A DNA stretch of 64,000 bases from Flagellatimonas centrodinii (GTDB lineage: Bacteria > Pseudomonadota > Gammaproteobacteria > Nevskiales > Nevskiaceae), in contig NZ_CP092105.1 in the NCBI RefSeq assembly GCF_016918765.2, forward strand, positions 1-64,000, given 5' to 3'. The position numbers and the translations under genes were made by a program. Shown in pieces: positions 16,988 through 25,800 of this stretch. The notes beneath the pieces were generated by a model. It was not told the DNA's origin. It saw only the letters and a list, made by a program, of their open reading frames with translations, and ran no database searches. Each line of letters starts with the position of its first letter. The first letter of the stretch is position 1.

Positions 16988-17203
16988 TTGATCGAGGTTT
17001 CGGACTCTGAATGTATTGGCTGTGGTTGCACGGACTTTCAAGCCTGTGTTCATCCTGTTTCGGGCGATCCCTGCTCCTGGTTGTGTGTCGACAGGGCAGC
17101 CGGCATCGGGGTCTGCAGCGAATGTGAATCGGAGCTTTCACGGTGGGACGCTGGCGATCGAACACGGACGGCGGCGCGGAGCGGGCAACACCCGGATCGG
17201 TAG
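16988..17203 (+). CDS. Small Cys-rich protein, probably zinc-binding
   Basis: A 71-residue protein with a TTG start after GGAGG. Seven or more Cys: ECIGCGCTDFQACV, then DPCSWLCVDRAAGIGVCSEC. This small C-x2-C-x-C pattern recurs in phage and plasmid proteins of unknown function. Its promoter region carries palindrome copy 3. Confidence 0.65.
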   Translation: MIEVSDSECIGCGCTDFQACVHPVSGDPCSWLCVDRAAGIGVCSECESELSRWDAGDRTRTAARSGQHPDR

Positions 17204-17229
17204 CCGTTTCGCCCTAGCAGGATCCAGGC

Positions 17230-17246
17230 GATTTCACAGTGAAATT
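17230..17246. promoter_or_regulatory. TTTCACWGTGAAA palindrome, copy 4
   Basis: ATTTCACAGTGAAAT at 17231-17245, about 45 bases before the nuclease start. Confidence 0.7.
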
Positions 17247-17288
17247 GAATCTGGCTGGCGGTGCTGGCCGTGAACGTGGAGAAGTTGA

Positions 17289-17756
17289 ATGAAGCATTTC
17301 GTGGCGTTGGTTCTCGGAGTCTGCGGCATTGCTGGTGCGGCCCAGGCCGACTGGCAAACCTGCAACGTCTTCGGTGTCTCCGATGGCGACACCGTCAAAG
17401 TGCGCTGCGGCGAGCAGCCGGAGGCCCGGGTTAGGCTCGCCGAGATCGACGCGCCGGAATCGAAGCAGGCATTCGGACAAGTTTCAAAGAAGGCGTTGTC
17501 CGATATGGTTTACCGGCAGCGGGTTCAACTCTACGTCGTCGATGTTGACAGGTACGGCCGCTGGGTGGCGCACATTGCTCGGAACGGGCAAAGCGTTAAC
17601 TTTAGAATGGTGGATCTTGGGTTGGCCTGGTGCTACGACCGTTATGTCCGCGACCGCTCGTGCTATGACCGGCAATCTGCGGCAAGCAGCGCGGGCCGGG
17701 GTCTGTGGCAGGGCGAAAATCCGATCCAGCCATGGGAGTTCCGGCGGCGGAAATAG
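17289..17756 (+). CDS. Secreted thermonuclease-family (SNase) protein
   Basis: A 155-residue protein with a signal peptide (MKHFVALVLGVCGIAGAAQA). The staphylococcal-nuclease core follows: GVSDGDTVKVRC, RVRLAEIDAPESKQ, the Lys-Lys segment after QVS, and VDRYGRWVAHI. Likely a periplasmic or secreted nuclease of DNA and RNA, as often found on conjugative elements. Palindrome copy 4 lies in its promoter region. Confidence 0.9.
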   Translation: MKHFVALVLGVCGIAGAAQADWQTCNVFGVSDGDTVKVRCGEQPEARVRLAEIDAPESKQAFGQVSKKALSDMVYRQRVQLYVVDVDRYGRWVAHIARNGQSVNFRMVDLGLAWCYDRYVRDRSCYDRQSAASSAGRGLWQGENPIQPWEFRRRK

Positions 17757-17869
17757 TTTGAAGGGCTGTTTGCAGAAGGTGGTTGGCGTGTAGGTTCAGT
17801 CAGCCAGATTTTGCACGGAACGGAACTTCCGCTTCGTGGACATACCGGACGGCAGAGTGAGGGTAAAAG

Positions 17870-18067
17870 ATGGTCAGGAAACATCGTAGCGTCAGTGGCG
17901 ACGACTGGCTGAAAGGGACCTTCATTGGAGCCCTAATCTTTCTTGTGGTGTTCGGTGCTGCCTTGGCGTTGATGATCTCATACAAAGAAAACCAGAAAGC
18001 TGGCGCTGAACAAGGTCAGCAGCCGCAGGTCACCACGGTTCATGTCGCAGCCCATATCAGTCAATGA
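17870..18067 (+). CDS. Small single-pass membrane protein
   Basis: A 65-residue protein with a positively charged N-terminus, one membrane helix (GTFIGALIFLVVFGAALALM) and a polar Gln-rich tail. GAGGGTAAA precedes the ATG. Function unknown. The 270 bases that follow (18068-18338) hold only weak frames on both strands and no gene I can support. Confidence 0.6.
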   Translation: MVRKHRSVSGDDWLKGTFIGALIFLVVFGAALALMISYKENQKAGAEQGQQPQVTTVHVAAHISQ

Positions 18068-18338
18068 CTTCTTTGGGCGCCTTGAGGCCAGCGCTATTCG
18101 CGGCTTCCCGGAACACCAAGAGTGATTGGCCCGCGTTAGGGGGTTGAATGAGGGTCGAGCGGCGTGGGAATGTGGGCTCGCGCGCAACCGTTGTTGCTCC
18201 TATTGGAATCAATGCGGTAGCCTTCCAGCGTATCAACGCCCGCTCAGGGGCTTGGAAGCTGCGACACGTTCCCTGTGTCTCTGAACACCGCCTCGAAGGC
18301 CAGGGCTTTGCATTCAATGAAGTCAACGGTCAGGACCC

Positions 18339-19145
18339 ATGAAGCCCTTGGAATTTCGCGGCCCCAAGGAAGGCAGATGCAACATCTGCGGCGAGCATGG
18401 GAAACTGACCGAGGATCACACGCCGCCGAAGGCTTGCATCAGCCCGGGGGCATTTGACGTACAGCGTCTCAATGACGCCCTCAACCACCAACACAAAGCG
18501 CGCAAGGTCCGAGCGAACACCGGATTGCGCTTCAGATCGTTGTGTGCGAAGTGCAACAACGAGAAACTGGGTGGGATCTATGACCCCGCGCTTGTCAGCT
18601 TCACGAATCAACTAAGCGCTATGGTCCGGTTTCGTGAAACTCTGCCCCAGACTCTGACGGTGCAGGTTGAGCCTCAGAAGATCATGCGCGCCGTCTACGG
18701 GCACCTCGCCGCAGCGTCTGTCGATGCGTACGGGACACACAAAGACCATGAGCCTTTCAGGGATTGGTTTCTGAGTGGGAGTGGAACCGTGCCGCTAGGG
18801 GTTCATTTCCACTTCTGGCTCTACCCATTCAAACCGCAGGTAATCGTTCGTGGGTTTGCGTTTACCCCGGTGATAGGAGGCAACTCGCTTTTTGTTGGGT
18901 GGTTGATGAAGTTCTTCCCGGTCGCGTTTCTGATCGTGATGAGCCGTCAGGACGCACACTTGAGTCTCCCAGATCTCCGGGTCTATGAGGACCTACCACT
19001 AGATGCGAAGGTGAACGTGGCGATCGACCTGCGTTCGATCCTCCCTCCGAACTGGCCAGAGGCAGACCCGGGAGAGAATGGGGTCGTGATTTCAGGCGAT
19101 CATGCTCTCCGATCGACGGAGGCGAGGCGCCGCCGGCGGCGGTAA
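18339..19145 (+). CDS. HNH-like zinc-finger protein
   Basis: A 268-residue protein. The N-terminus reads CNICGEHGKLTEDHTPPKAC, and SLCAKCNNEKLGG appears 40 residues later. This is the paired CxxC and D-H arrangement of an HNH/treble-clef nuclease, although the second His is unclear. The rest (residues 90-240) is unrecognised. Could be a plasmid or phage-derived endonuclease. Confidence 0.6.
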   Translation: MKPLEFRGPKEGRCNICGEHGKLTEDHTPPKACISPGAFDVQRLNDALNHQHKARKVRANTGLRFRSLCAKCNNEKLGGIYDPALVSFTNQLSAMVRFRETLPQTLTVQVEPQKIMRAVYGHLAAASVDAYGTHKDHEPFRDWFLSGSGTVPLGVHFHFWLYPFKPQVIVRGFAFTPVIGGNSLFVGWLMKFFPVAFLIVMSRQDAHLSLPDLRVYEDLPLDAKVNVAIDLRSILPPNWPEADPGENGVVISGDHALRSTEARRRRRR

Positions 19146-19163
19146 ACCGGTCCTTGAGGGGAG

Positions 19164-20114
19164 TCAGGCAGCCAATCGATGGTCGTAGTAGGGGCGCTCG
19201 CGATCGTCCAGCAGTCGATCGCACGCTTCCGTATCACCGTCGGGCTGAAGCCACCGAGTCACGTTGGACGGCTTGAGGGGCACGATGCAGCGATCGTGGC
19301 CGGCCTCGGCAACCTCGACTGGCGGTTCGTCGGTGATTGCCGCGAACGACAGCAGTTCTTCGCCGCCTGGACCTGCCCAGCGCGACCAGATGCACGCCAC
19401 GTGCATGATGTCGACAGAGCGCGGTCGGAACTCGAGAACGACGTTCTCCGCGGGCTCCCCCTCTCGTAGTGGTCGCCGTTCAAGATCATGGCGGGCGACG
19501 TTTTCGTAGAAGGCTGACGCCAGCAATACCCCGTGACTGGACCCGAAGTGGCCCTTCCAGAATCCCGATAGGTTGTCTCTACGGGCGTTGTAACACCCGG
19601 GGTAGCGACTGTCATAGGAGGGGGGCTTACCCGCCGGACGACAGTGGAAGCGCATCGGCTTTATCACCAACTGACCGCCTTCACAGACGATGATGGGTGC
19701 GTACCACATCGGGTAAATCCGGGCAGATGCAGGTGTTACCTCGAGGGTCTGCACAGAGCGGAGCCGAGTGGTCAGCCGGCGGATCTTGAGAGTGGCAACT
19801 CTCTCGTCATTCAAAGCCCGCTTGGTCGTTTTCACCTCCAAGGACCGCTGGGCCTGGACCAGACGCGCCTTCTGATTGAAGAGCTCCTGCTGCCACATCG
19901 CTATCTGTGCACGATTCGATGCGTCGAGGAGTGCTTTGACCGCTTCTTCCTCGGGGGACGTTGGGACGAAAAACAGTGCGTCTAGGGCTTTCGAGCGCTG
20001 CGGCAACCGCTGAGAAGATGCAAACAGTGCGGCAAACGCTGCGATATCGAGACGAGCGCCAGATTCGCGCATGTAGCGCCGATAGTCGCTGTACACCTGG
20101 GCGGAATAGCACAT
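19164..20114 (-). CDS. SRAP (HMCES/YedK-like) DNA-protein crosslink peptidase
   Basis: A 316-residue protein. The start is set at the ATG giving MCYSAQ, so that Cys2, the nucleophile which crosslinks to abasic sites, follows Met; the longer frame is excluded by this. Further family segments are CYNARRDNLSGFW and VLLASAFYENV, and a late HDRCIVPL. There is an unusual basic helical insertion near residues 70-130. It would protect abasic sites in single-stranded DNA, for example during conjugation. Confidence 0.8.
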   Translation of the reverse strand: MCYSAQVYSDYRRYMRESGARLDIAAFAALFASSQRLPQRSKALDALFFVPTSPEEEAVKALLDASNRAQIAMWQQELFNQKARLVQAQRSLEVKTTKRALNDERVATLKIRRLTTRLRSVQTLEVTPASARIYPMWYAPIIVCEGGQLVIKPMRFHCRPAGKPPSYDSRYPGCYNARRDNLSGFWKGHFGSSHGVLLASAFYENVARHDLERRPLREGEPAENVVLEFRPRSVDIMHVACIWSRWAGPGGEELLSFAAITDEPPVEVAEAGHDRCIVPLKPSNVTRWLQPDGDTEACDRLLDDRERPYYDHRLAA

Positions 20115-20211
20115 GTCGTTTCTCGGTGAGTGAGTGGAGTGATCGCCGCATACATGCTTGCGGGGCGACCGCTGCAGGTCATGGTGGGACTTCGCCGATG
20201 CGAGACTTCTC

Positions 20212-20661
20212 ATGCACTATCTCAGCAAATGCCAGTTCTCGGAATACCGTTCTCTGCGAGCTCAGGGCCTGCCGGCAACGGCAATCGCCGCAGCTCTGAA
20301 TGTCTCGCCTGACACCATTGAAGATCTCATTCGGCGCCGACCTGGACGGGGGAGGCGTCAGGAGCGTTGGAGTCATCCCGGCATTCCGGGAGCCACGTTG
20401 GCTGTGCCGATGGTCGAAACGCCACTGGCGATCGGGTTGCTTGCCGAGTTCCACCTGGCGTCCGGCGAGTCGCGCAAGCGTATGGTGTGGGTGCCGCGGC
20501 GCTCATTGAAGAATCCTAACGGCGCTGCGCGGACGGCGATCCAGAAGGTTCAGGAGATCGCGGATTCGCTGTGCGAGGCCCCCATCCGGGTTACGGGCGT
20601 GCTTGAGGGGAAGGCCCTTAGCCTGGGGCCGGATCGTCAGGTGGCGCTGCCTGGGGCGTGA
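20212..20661 (+). CDS. Helix-turn-helix protein
   Basis: A 149-residue protein. Residues 10-40 (EYRSLRAQGLPATAIAAALN, then VSPDTIEDLIRRRPG) form a helix-turn-helix. The C-terminal part is unrecognised. The start at 20212 avoids the divergent SRAP promoter region. The 3' end overlaps the convergent gene by 44 bases. Confidence 0.55.
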   Translation: MHYLSKCQFSEYRSLRAQGLPATAIAAALNVSPDTIEDLIRRRPGRGRRQERWSHPGIPGATLAVPMVETPLAIGLLAEFHLASGESRKRMVWVPRRSLKNPNGAARTAIQKVQEIADSLCEAPIRVTGVLEGKALSLGPDRQVALPGA

Positions 20662-21049
20662 AGATGGGCAATGGGAATTTCCCCATGTAGGTCAGGATGA
20701 CCTGCAGTCTTGCGTCTGCATATCCGCTGACCTGGCCGTGCAGAACGTTCGCGGCGATGGTGGCGACCAGGTAGGGCAGCACCTGCTGAACGTACTGGCG
20801 GGGGTGGGCATACAGCGGATCAGGATCGATCTTCAGGGAGACGTGGCCACGCTCGATATCCCAGTGAATCCCTGCGCCCTGCCCTGCGCTCACAACCAGT
20901 TCGATTGTGGGCATGCGCCGTTGGTAGGCAGGACGTAGGACGCCATCGAGTTGGTCGCGCCAGTAGGCTACGCTTTCCTTGGCGCGCGAAACTACGGCTT
21001 GTCGCCGCCCTGGCGGCGCCGGGGGCTCTGGTTCCCACCGCGCCTTCAT
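20618..21049 (-). CDS. Hypothetical protein in the lipoprotein operon
   Basis: A 143-residue protein, not recognised. The central part (GAGIHWDIERGHVSLKIDPD) looks beta-rich; the ends are Pro-rich. It overlaps the stop of the upstream coiled-coil gene (ATGA), so the two are cotranscribed. Confidence 0.55.
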   Translation of the reverse strand: MKARWEPEPPAPPGRRQAVVSRAKESVAYWRDQLDGVLRPAYQRRMPTIELVVSAGQGAGIHWDIERGHVSLKIDPDPLYAHPRQYVQQVLPYLVATIAANVLHGQVSGYADARLQVILTYMGKFPLPIFTPQAAPPDDPAPG

Positions 21050-22299
21050 CGTGCGCCAAGAGGGCTGTTCGCCTTGAGCACGCCTACTTCGACTCGAAGG
21101 CCTCGAACGATCTGCTCGAGTTCCTGGATATCGACAGGTCGGACGATCGGGGCCTCAGCGAGTTGGTCGACGCGGAGCTCCAGCGTCTCAAGGGCGGTCC
21201 GATACCTCTGGAGCTGATCGACGTTGACCTGACTCAGCTCGCGCACTTCCCCGCGCAGCGAAGCCACGGCACTCTCGGTGGCGGCGACTTGGGCCGCCGG
21301 CGCCGAAGGCTGTTGTGTCGACAACGTGCGAAGTGCAAGCTCAACTCGATTGAGGTCTCGACTCAGTCGTTTCACGGCTTGTTGTGTTTCGATCTCGCGG
21401 CGATCGAGGCGCGTGCGAAGTTCCTTGTCACCAGCGTTGGCTGCAGCTGCGGCTGCCTCAACTTGCTGGGTCAATGCCGCGTTGGCTTGATCGACCTGCT
21501 CGATGCGATCCACCATCGCGGCGGTCGCGGTCTGAATCCTTGCCTCGAGGCCCTGCAATTGGTCGATCTGCTCTTCCACCCGGGCAACTAGCTTCTCGTG
21601 CTCAGACTGTATCGCGGTAGTGCGTTGGGTGATGGTGCGAATACTTGTGTCCGCGTCCGAAAGCTGTTGCTCGATCGCAGTGATCTGCCCACTAGGGGGC
21701 ACCGTAGACTGCACCTCCTTGAGTCGGGTCGTCAGCACCGCCGTGTCGGCCTCCATCGCCGACAGGCGTGTGCTGATTCCGCTTATGGTTTCGCCGGTGT
21801 CAGAGAGCCGAGTTGTCATGGATGCCACCTGATCGCGCGATGGCGTCGATGCTCGGACTTCATCGATCCGGTTCCCCAACTCCTCATCAGATTGGCGAGA
21901 GGCTGCCTCGAAGGCCGACATGCGGGCTGAAAGGCGGTCGCTCAGAGAGCTGACGTCGGCCGATGGACTTACCTCTTCCAGTTGCCCCTCCAGGCGGGCG
22001 ACGCGGTCTTTGGCCTCGTTTAGCTGGGCCCGAAGGGTGGGGATCTCGTCGGGTCCCGGGATCCCCGACTCAACCGCACCGATGCGGTTCGTCAGCTCTT
22101 TCAGGGGTTTGCTGAGGTCAGGGTTGCGATCGTTGCTTAGGGCATTGACCTTGGAGGTGAGCTGAAGCAGTTCTTCTTGGAGCTCCAATAGCTTGATGCT
22201 GACAGGCAGAACGCCGGCATCCGCTGCCCAGGCATGGTTGCAACCGGCCAATACGAGCAGTGGGAGCGCGGTGTAGGCAATGTACCGTTTGATCGTCAT
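21046..22299 (-). CDS. Long coiled-coil lipoprotein
   Basis: A 417-residue protein. The signal sequence has a lipobox (LLVLAGC), predicting a lipid-anchored envelope protein. Nearly the whole mature part is heptad-like helix rich in L, I, S, T, D and Q. The repeated pattern ...RLSxxxxxxxxISxRLSAMEADT... suggests an extended trimeric or dimeric coiled coil. It might act as a periplasmic spacer or entry-exclusion-like factor; no family recognised. Confidence 0.65.
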   Translation of the reverse strand: MTIKRYIAYTALPLLVLAGCNHAWAADAGVLPVSIKLLELQEELLQLTSKVNALSNDRNPDLSKPLKELTNRIGAVESGIPGPDEIPTLRAQLNEAKDRVARLEGQLEEVSPSADVSSLSDRLSARMSAFEAASRQSDEELGNRIDEVRASTPSRDQVASMTTRLSDTGETISGISTRLSAMEADTAVLTTRLKEVQSTVPPSGQITAIEQQLSDADTSIRTITQRTTAIQSEHEKLVARVEEQIDQLQGLEARIQTATAAMVDRIEQVDQANAALTQQVEAAAAAANAGDKELRTRLDRREIETQQAVKRLSRDLNRVELALRTLSTQQPSAPAAQVAATESAVASLRGEVRELSQVNVDQLQRYRTALETLELRVDQLAEAPIVRPVDIQELEQIVRGLRVEVGVLKANSPLGAR

Positions 22300-22311
22300 T
22301 GGAGGATCTCG

Positions 22312-22764
22312 ATGATGGGTATCACAGTAGACGGCACCATCCCCCGCGGCCTTCTGGGGTGCAGCTTTCGTCTCATTGACCCGAAACCTGCGACGCAGCG
22401 GGAGGTTGAGGCTGTCGCGGCCTGCCTCGGTGCGGTGTTCTACGAGGGTGCCACCGGACGGCGCATTGACACCGGGGCTGTGGCCAGGGACTGTGCGGCG
22501 GGTCGGCGCGGGGCGTCGATGGGGCGGCTGTGTGTAACCACCCTTTCCGACCAGGTGTTCGGAAGTGCTTCGTCTACACCAACCTGGATTGTGGCAGGGC
22601 GCGCCGCAAGTCTCGCCGCTTTACCGGTTGAAGATTGGCCTCCTGTGGTGGGGCTGCAGGTAGCGCGGCGGGTGATGCTGGTGGATGGCCTGCATCGCCT
22701 ATGGCTGGCAAGTCGAAAGGGAGTCAGATGGCTGCCAGCGATAGTGATTGGCAGGCGAAGGTGA
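22312..22764 (+). CDS. Hypothetical protein divergent from the lipoprotein
   Basis: A 150-residue protein starting at an ATG six bases after GGAGG. Not recognised; Arg/Ala/Gly rich with a hydrophobic middle (VAGRAASLAALPVEDWPPVV). Its start lies only 12 bases from the divergent lipoprotein start, so at least one promoter must sit inside the opposing gene. Confidence 0.5.
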   Translation: MMGITVDGTIPRGLLGCSFRLIDPKPATQREVEAVAACLGAVFYEGATGRRIDTGAVARDCAAGRRGASMGRLCVTTLSDQVFGSASSTPTWIVAGRAASLAALPVEDWPPVVGLQVARRVMLVDGLHRLWLASRKGVRWLPAIVIGRRR

Positions 22765-22794
22765 AGGAGAGGGGCTCCAGAACGGACATTGCCG

Positions 22795-22811
22795 GTTTCA
22801 CAGTGAAATCG
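22795..22811. promoter_or_regulatory. TTTCACWGTGAAA palindrome, copy 5
   Basis: TTTCACAGTGAAA at 22796-22808, continuing TCGAAA like copy 3 and its relatives. It lies about 43 bases before the TraU-like gene, a good operator position. Confidence 0.7.
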
Positions 22812-22851
22812 AAAAATGGGACGTGCGGGTCCCGCTCTCGTCTAAGCGGAC

Positions 22852-23916
22852 ATGGGCATAAATCGACGCAGCTTCTTGAAAGGCGCGGCTGCCGCCGGCG
22901 GGGCAGCTCTGCTGCCGCAAGCGGCTCTCGCTCAGGACGCCTTTTCCAATCTCACTCAGGCGATTGTCCGGGGGATCAACGAATGCCTTCGTTACAGAAT
23001 CGTCGGCTTCTTTGTAACGCCCTATGGCGACCCATACGTCATCATTTCTCACTTCCTGCCGGTTGGACTGATTGAGATCACGCGCGCGCCGGGCGATTCG
23101 ATTTTCTTCCCCAGTGGAAGCCACATTATCGGCACGATCGGTCAAGGTGTGACCGGCTTCAGGAGCGAGGGGAACTACGAAGCGCGGGTATGGGTGATCA
23201 AGAAGAGGCTTCGGCAACTGCTGACGGCCGGATTGAGCGACTGCTTCTTCTGTGATGACCCCCGTGATTCCGGTGTGGACACGAGTCAGCTGACGTCTCT
23301 GATCAACCAGGCCAATGGACAAGGCTCAAGTGGTCCTCTTGGGGGTGCGGAGACCCTTCCGGGAGCGGTTTGTGAGGCTGGAGCGGAGGAGATTACTGAG
23401 CAGCTCTCTGGATTTCTGAACGAGGCATTTGGTGATTATCTGGAGCTGGCCTACGACAGCGTGCTGGACGGCGTGAATTGGCGGAGCGGCTGTCGTGATA
23501 CGGGGGCAGCCCTGGCGAACACGCCAGCGACCATTTTGAAGTGCCCGACCCTGGGGTCGCATATTGGCGGGCCATGGGGTGACGACCTGTGTATCGGGCG
23601 CTGGGGACCCCTGTTGCCCCGACAAATGCGGTTCAATTCGACTCCGAATGCTGCGCCGATTGGCCTCGCGTACCGGGCTCTACATATCGCTCACCACACC
23701 CTGAATTCGTTCGTGTGGACTGTAGACCGGCAGCAACTGGTTCAGATGATGCACCCTCGGGTGACGTCGAATTGCCTGCACCCTGGAGCGAACACGATTG
23801 AGCTCGACCTCACGATGAGGATGAGTGGATTGGGCGATCGTGGCAATTACGGCTATGTGTGGTGGGTTCAGACATTCTGTGCCAAGCCTGTTCGCGACTT
23901 CGTTTCGTGTTTCTAA
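22852..23916 (+). CDS. Tat-exported TraU-like conjugation protein
   Basis: A 354-residue protein. The N-terminus, RRSFLKG followed by an Ala-rich h-region, is a twin-arginine signal. The mature part is Cys-rich (about ten Cys). It resembles the TraU-type proteins of integrative conjugative elements (TIGR03756-like): NECLRYRIVGFFVTPYGDPY near the N-terminus, IGRWGPLLPR in the middle, and a final GNYGYVWWVQTFCAKP. These are periplasmic parts of F/ICE-type mating apparatus. The match is from memory of the family, so moderate confidence. Confidence 0.55.
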   Translation: MGINRRSFLKGAAAAGGAALLPQAALAQDAFSNLTQAIVRGINECLRYRIVGFFVTPYGDPYVIISHFLPVGLIEITRAPGDSIFFPSGSHIIGTIGQGVTGFRSEGNYEARVWVIKKRLRQLLTAGLSDCFFCDDPRDSGVDTSQLTSLINQANGQGSSGPLGGAETLPGAVCEAGAEEITEQLSGFLNEAFGDYLELAYDSVLDGVNWRSGCRDTGAALANTPATILKCPTLGSHIGGPWGDDLCIGRWGPLLPRQMRFNSTPNAAPIGLAYRALHIAHHTLNSFVWTVDRQQLVQMMHPRVTSNCLHPGANTIELDLTMRMSGLGDRGNYGYVWWVQTFCAKPVRDFVSCF

Positions 23917-23933
23917 TCTGAGGTGGAGACCCG

Positions 23934-24563
23934 ATGGATCAATCGAAGCGACGACTTCTTCTTGGCGAAACGACAGTGTCAGCTACCGTACCGCGGGGCG
24001 GGTCGAATCGGGGTCAGACAGCATCCTATGGTGACTTGCTTCGTGCCCAAGAAGAGGCTTTGGCGGAGGCGGCGGCTGAGCTCGGACCGGAAGGCACGCC
24101 GGCCTACAAGCGAATCCCGTGGAGTCGGGTCACCAAAGAAGACGTTCGAGAGGCGATGCGCGGAATCAATGGCACGCCCACCGTCGCACCTGATCGTCCG
24201 ACGGTCTGGGTCTTCTACCTGGTGGGTGATGAGGCAAGCGATCGCCACCTCGGGGATGTCATCCCGGCGCTGAAGACGTACGCCGATGTCGTTCATGCCG
24301 AGTACTTTGCGGTCCTCGACACGACTCAGCTGCAGCTGGCGCAGCGGCCTGTGCGATTCGAATCGAATTGGGCTGCGTCGGTAGAGGCTGCGCCCGATAT
24401 CGGTGGGCGCACAGCGGCCGAATACGCTGGCGGGCATCACAACAGCACCGTCTGGGTCTGGCGGGGCAGCAGGGAACTGTTGGCCAGGGGTGAATTGGCT
24501 GAGCGGCTCGCTGCTCTTTTTGGAGAACGTGCAGGCCTCCCCTCCGGAAGCCGAGGCCGCTAG
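23934..24563 (+). CDS. Hypothetical protein downstream of the TraU-like gene
   Basis: A 209-residue protein. No signal peptide. Residues 83-115 (PTVWVFYLVGDEASDRHLGD) could be the first strand-helix of a thioredoxin-like or Rossmann-like domain. No catalytic motif. It starts 17 bases after its neighbour's stop, so it is likely cotranscribed. Confidence 0.5.
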   Translation: MDQSKRRLLLGETTVSATVPRGGSNRGQTASYGDLLRAQEEALAEAAAELGPEGTPAYKRIPWSRVTKEDVREAMRGINGTPTVAPDRPTVWVFYLVGDEASDRHLGDVIPALKTYADVVHAEYFAVLDTTQLQLAQRPVRFESNWAASVEAAPDIGGRTAAEYAGGHHNSTVWVWRGSRELLARGELAERLAALFGERAGLPSGSRGR

Positions 24564-24580
24564 GCCGGATTCTCGCGGTT

Positions 24581-24618
24581 CCGGCCTGTTGACACACGAG
24601 GCCGGTTTCCTTTAGAAA
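24581..24618 (+). promoter_or_regulatory. Dyad over a candidate sigma-70 promoter for parA
   Basis: TTGACA at 24589-24594 and TAGAAA at 24613-24618 with an 18-base spacer, 31 bases before the parA GTG. The -35 box sits in the loop of an inverted repeat, CCGGCCT to AGGCCGG (24581-24605). The repeat could be the ParA autorepression operator. Followed by TTTCCTTT, it could instead terminate upstream transcription. Confidence 0.45.
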
Positions 24619-24648
24619 GTGGCCTGACCACAGGTATGGGGGACGCGG

Positions 24649-25800
24649 GTGAGCAATCAGACCGAGCAAGAGATCGGCGTGCTGGTGAAGCGCGCTGAAA
24701 TTGGGCGCAGGATTCTCATGGAGACGGCGATCGAACCGCATCGCCGGAAGGAACGCCCGACCTTCACCGGCAACCGCGCCGCCGCCATGTTGGGATTGAC
24801 TCGCTCGCGGGTGCAATCCGCGTTCCGGAGCTATCAAGAGGAGCTTGGCGGTGCAAGTAAGGGGCGCGAGATCGACGAGGCTTTCCTCCGGCGATTGACT
24901 CCCGACGCACCGCGCACGGGTCCCGGGCGTGTTGTCGCGGTCGCCAATCAGAAAGGCGGCGTCGGTAAGACGACCACCGCGGTTCACCTGGCTCAGTATT
25001 TCGCGTTGACTGGCTACAAGGTGGTTGCGATCGACCTTGATCCGCAAGCCAGCTTCTCTCACTTCATGGGGCTCAACCCCGATCTCGAAATCGAAGACGA
25101 CGACACGGTGATTCCTCTGCTGATCGGCTCTCGGCACGATCTGGCCGCGCAGGTTGTTAAAGCGCCGCACTTCGACAGACTTTCGTATGTTCCGAGCAGC
25201 CTGGGGCTGGCCTGGGCAAACGAGGAAATGGCGCGGCGACAAGAGCGAAACCTCAAGTGCGACGACGGCACTCCCTACCTCTTTTGGGATCGGCTTCGGA
25301 CCGGTGTCGATCCCCTGAGAAACGATTTCGACCTGATCATTCTCGATACGCCACCGCACGTCGCACCTGTGACGTACAACGCCTTGTGTTGTGCGGACTC
25401 GATCATCGTGCCGACCGGGGGTTCAGGGATAGATCTCGCCAGCACGCTGCGGTTTATCGACTGGATCAACGAAACCAACGAGATCTTCAAGAAGGTCACT
25501 CGAACCAGTCAGCTGCACTTCGAGAAGCTGCGATTCTTGGTTACAGGGATGGATCATTACCAAGCGTCGATTGAAGGCCTGGCTCAGGTACAGGCGGTCA
25601 TGGGTGGGTACGTTCTCCGGTCAATCCTCCCGAGGTCCAGCGAGGTATACCGCGCTGCACAGGTATACAAGACGATCTATGAGCTTCGACAGCCGATCGC
25701 CAGCCGGACCCACTGGTCCGCGGCGTGTGAGGCATTCGACGCCATTGGGCGGGAAGTGCGCGACTCGGTGTTTGGCGTGAAGAAGGGAGGTGTCGCGTGA
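24649..25800 (+). CDS. parA: ParA-family partition ATPase
   Basis: A 383-residue protein. An N-terminal helix-turn-helix region (residues 40-65, GNRAAAMLGLTRSRVQSAFR) precedes the ATPase, as in P1/F-type (type Ia) ParA/SopA proteins that repress their own operon. Deviant Walker A at residues 102-109 (KGGVGKTT); later DLDPQASFSHF and DLIILDTPPH. GTG start. It overlaps parB by four bases. It moves plasmid DNA with the next gene's product. Confidence 0.93.
   Translation: MSNQTEQEIGVLVKRAEIGRRILMETAIEPHRRKERPTFTGNRAAAMLGLTRSRVQSAFRSYQEELGGASKGREIDEAFLRRLTPDAPRTGPGRVVAVANQKGGVGKTTTAVHLAQYFALTGYKVVAIDLDPQASFSHFMGLNPDLEIEDDDTVIPLLIGSRHDLAAQVVKAPHFDRLSYVPSSLGLAWANEEMARRQERNLKCDDGTPYLFWDRLRTGVDPLRNDFDLIILDTPPHVAPVTYNALCCADSIIVPTGGSGIDLASTLRFIDWINETNEIFKKVTRTSQLHFEKLRFLVTGMDHYQASIEGLAQVQAVMGGYVLRSILPRSSEVYRAAQVYKTIYELRQPIASRTHWSAACEAFDAIGREVRDSVFGVKKGGVA

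Noticed and set aside
18057-18342. Opposed short frames before the HNH-like gene
   Set aside because: Neither has a convincing start, motif or composition; possibly a gene remnant but I cannot show it.
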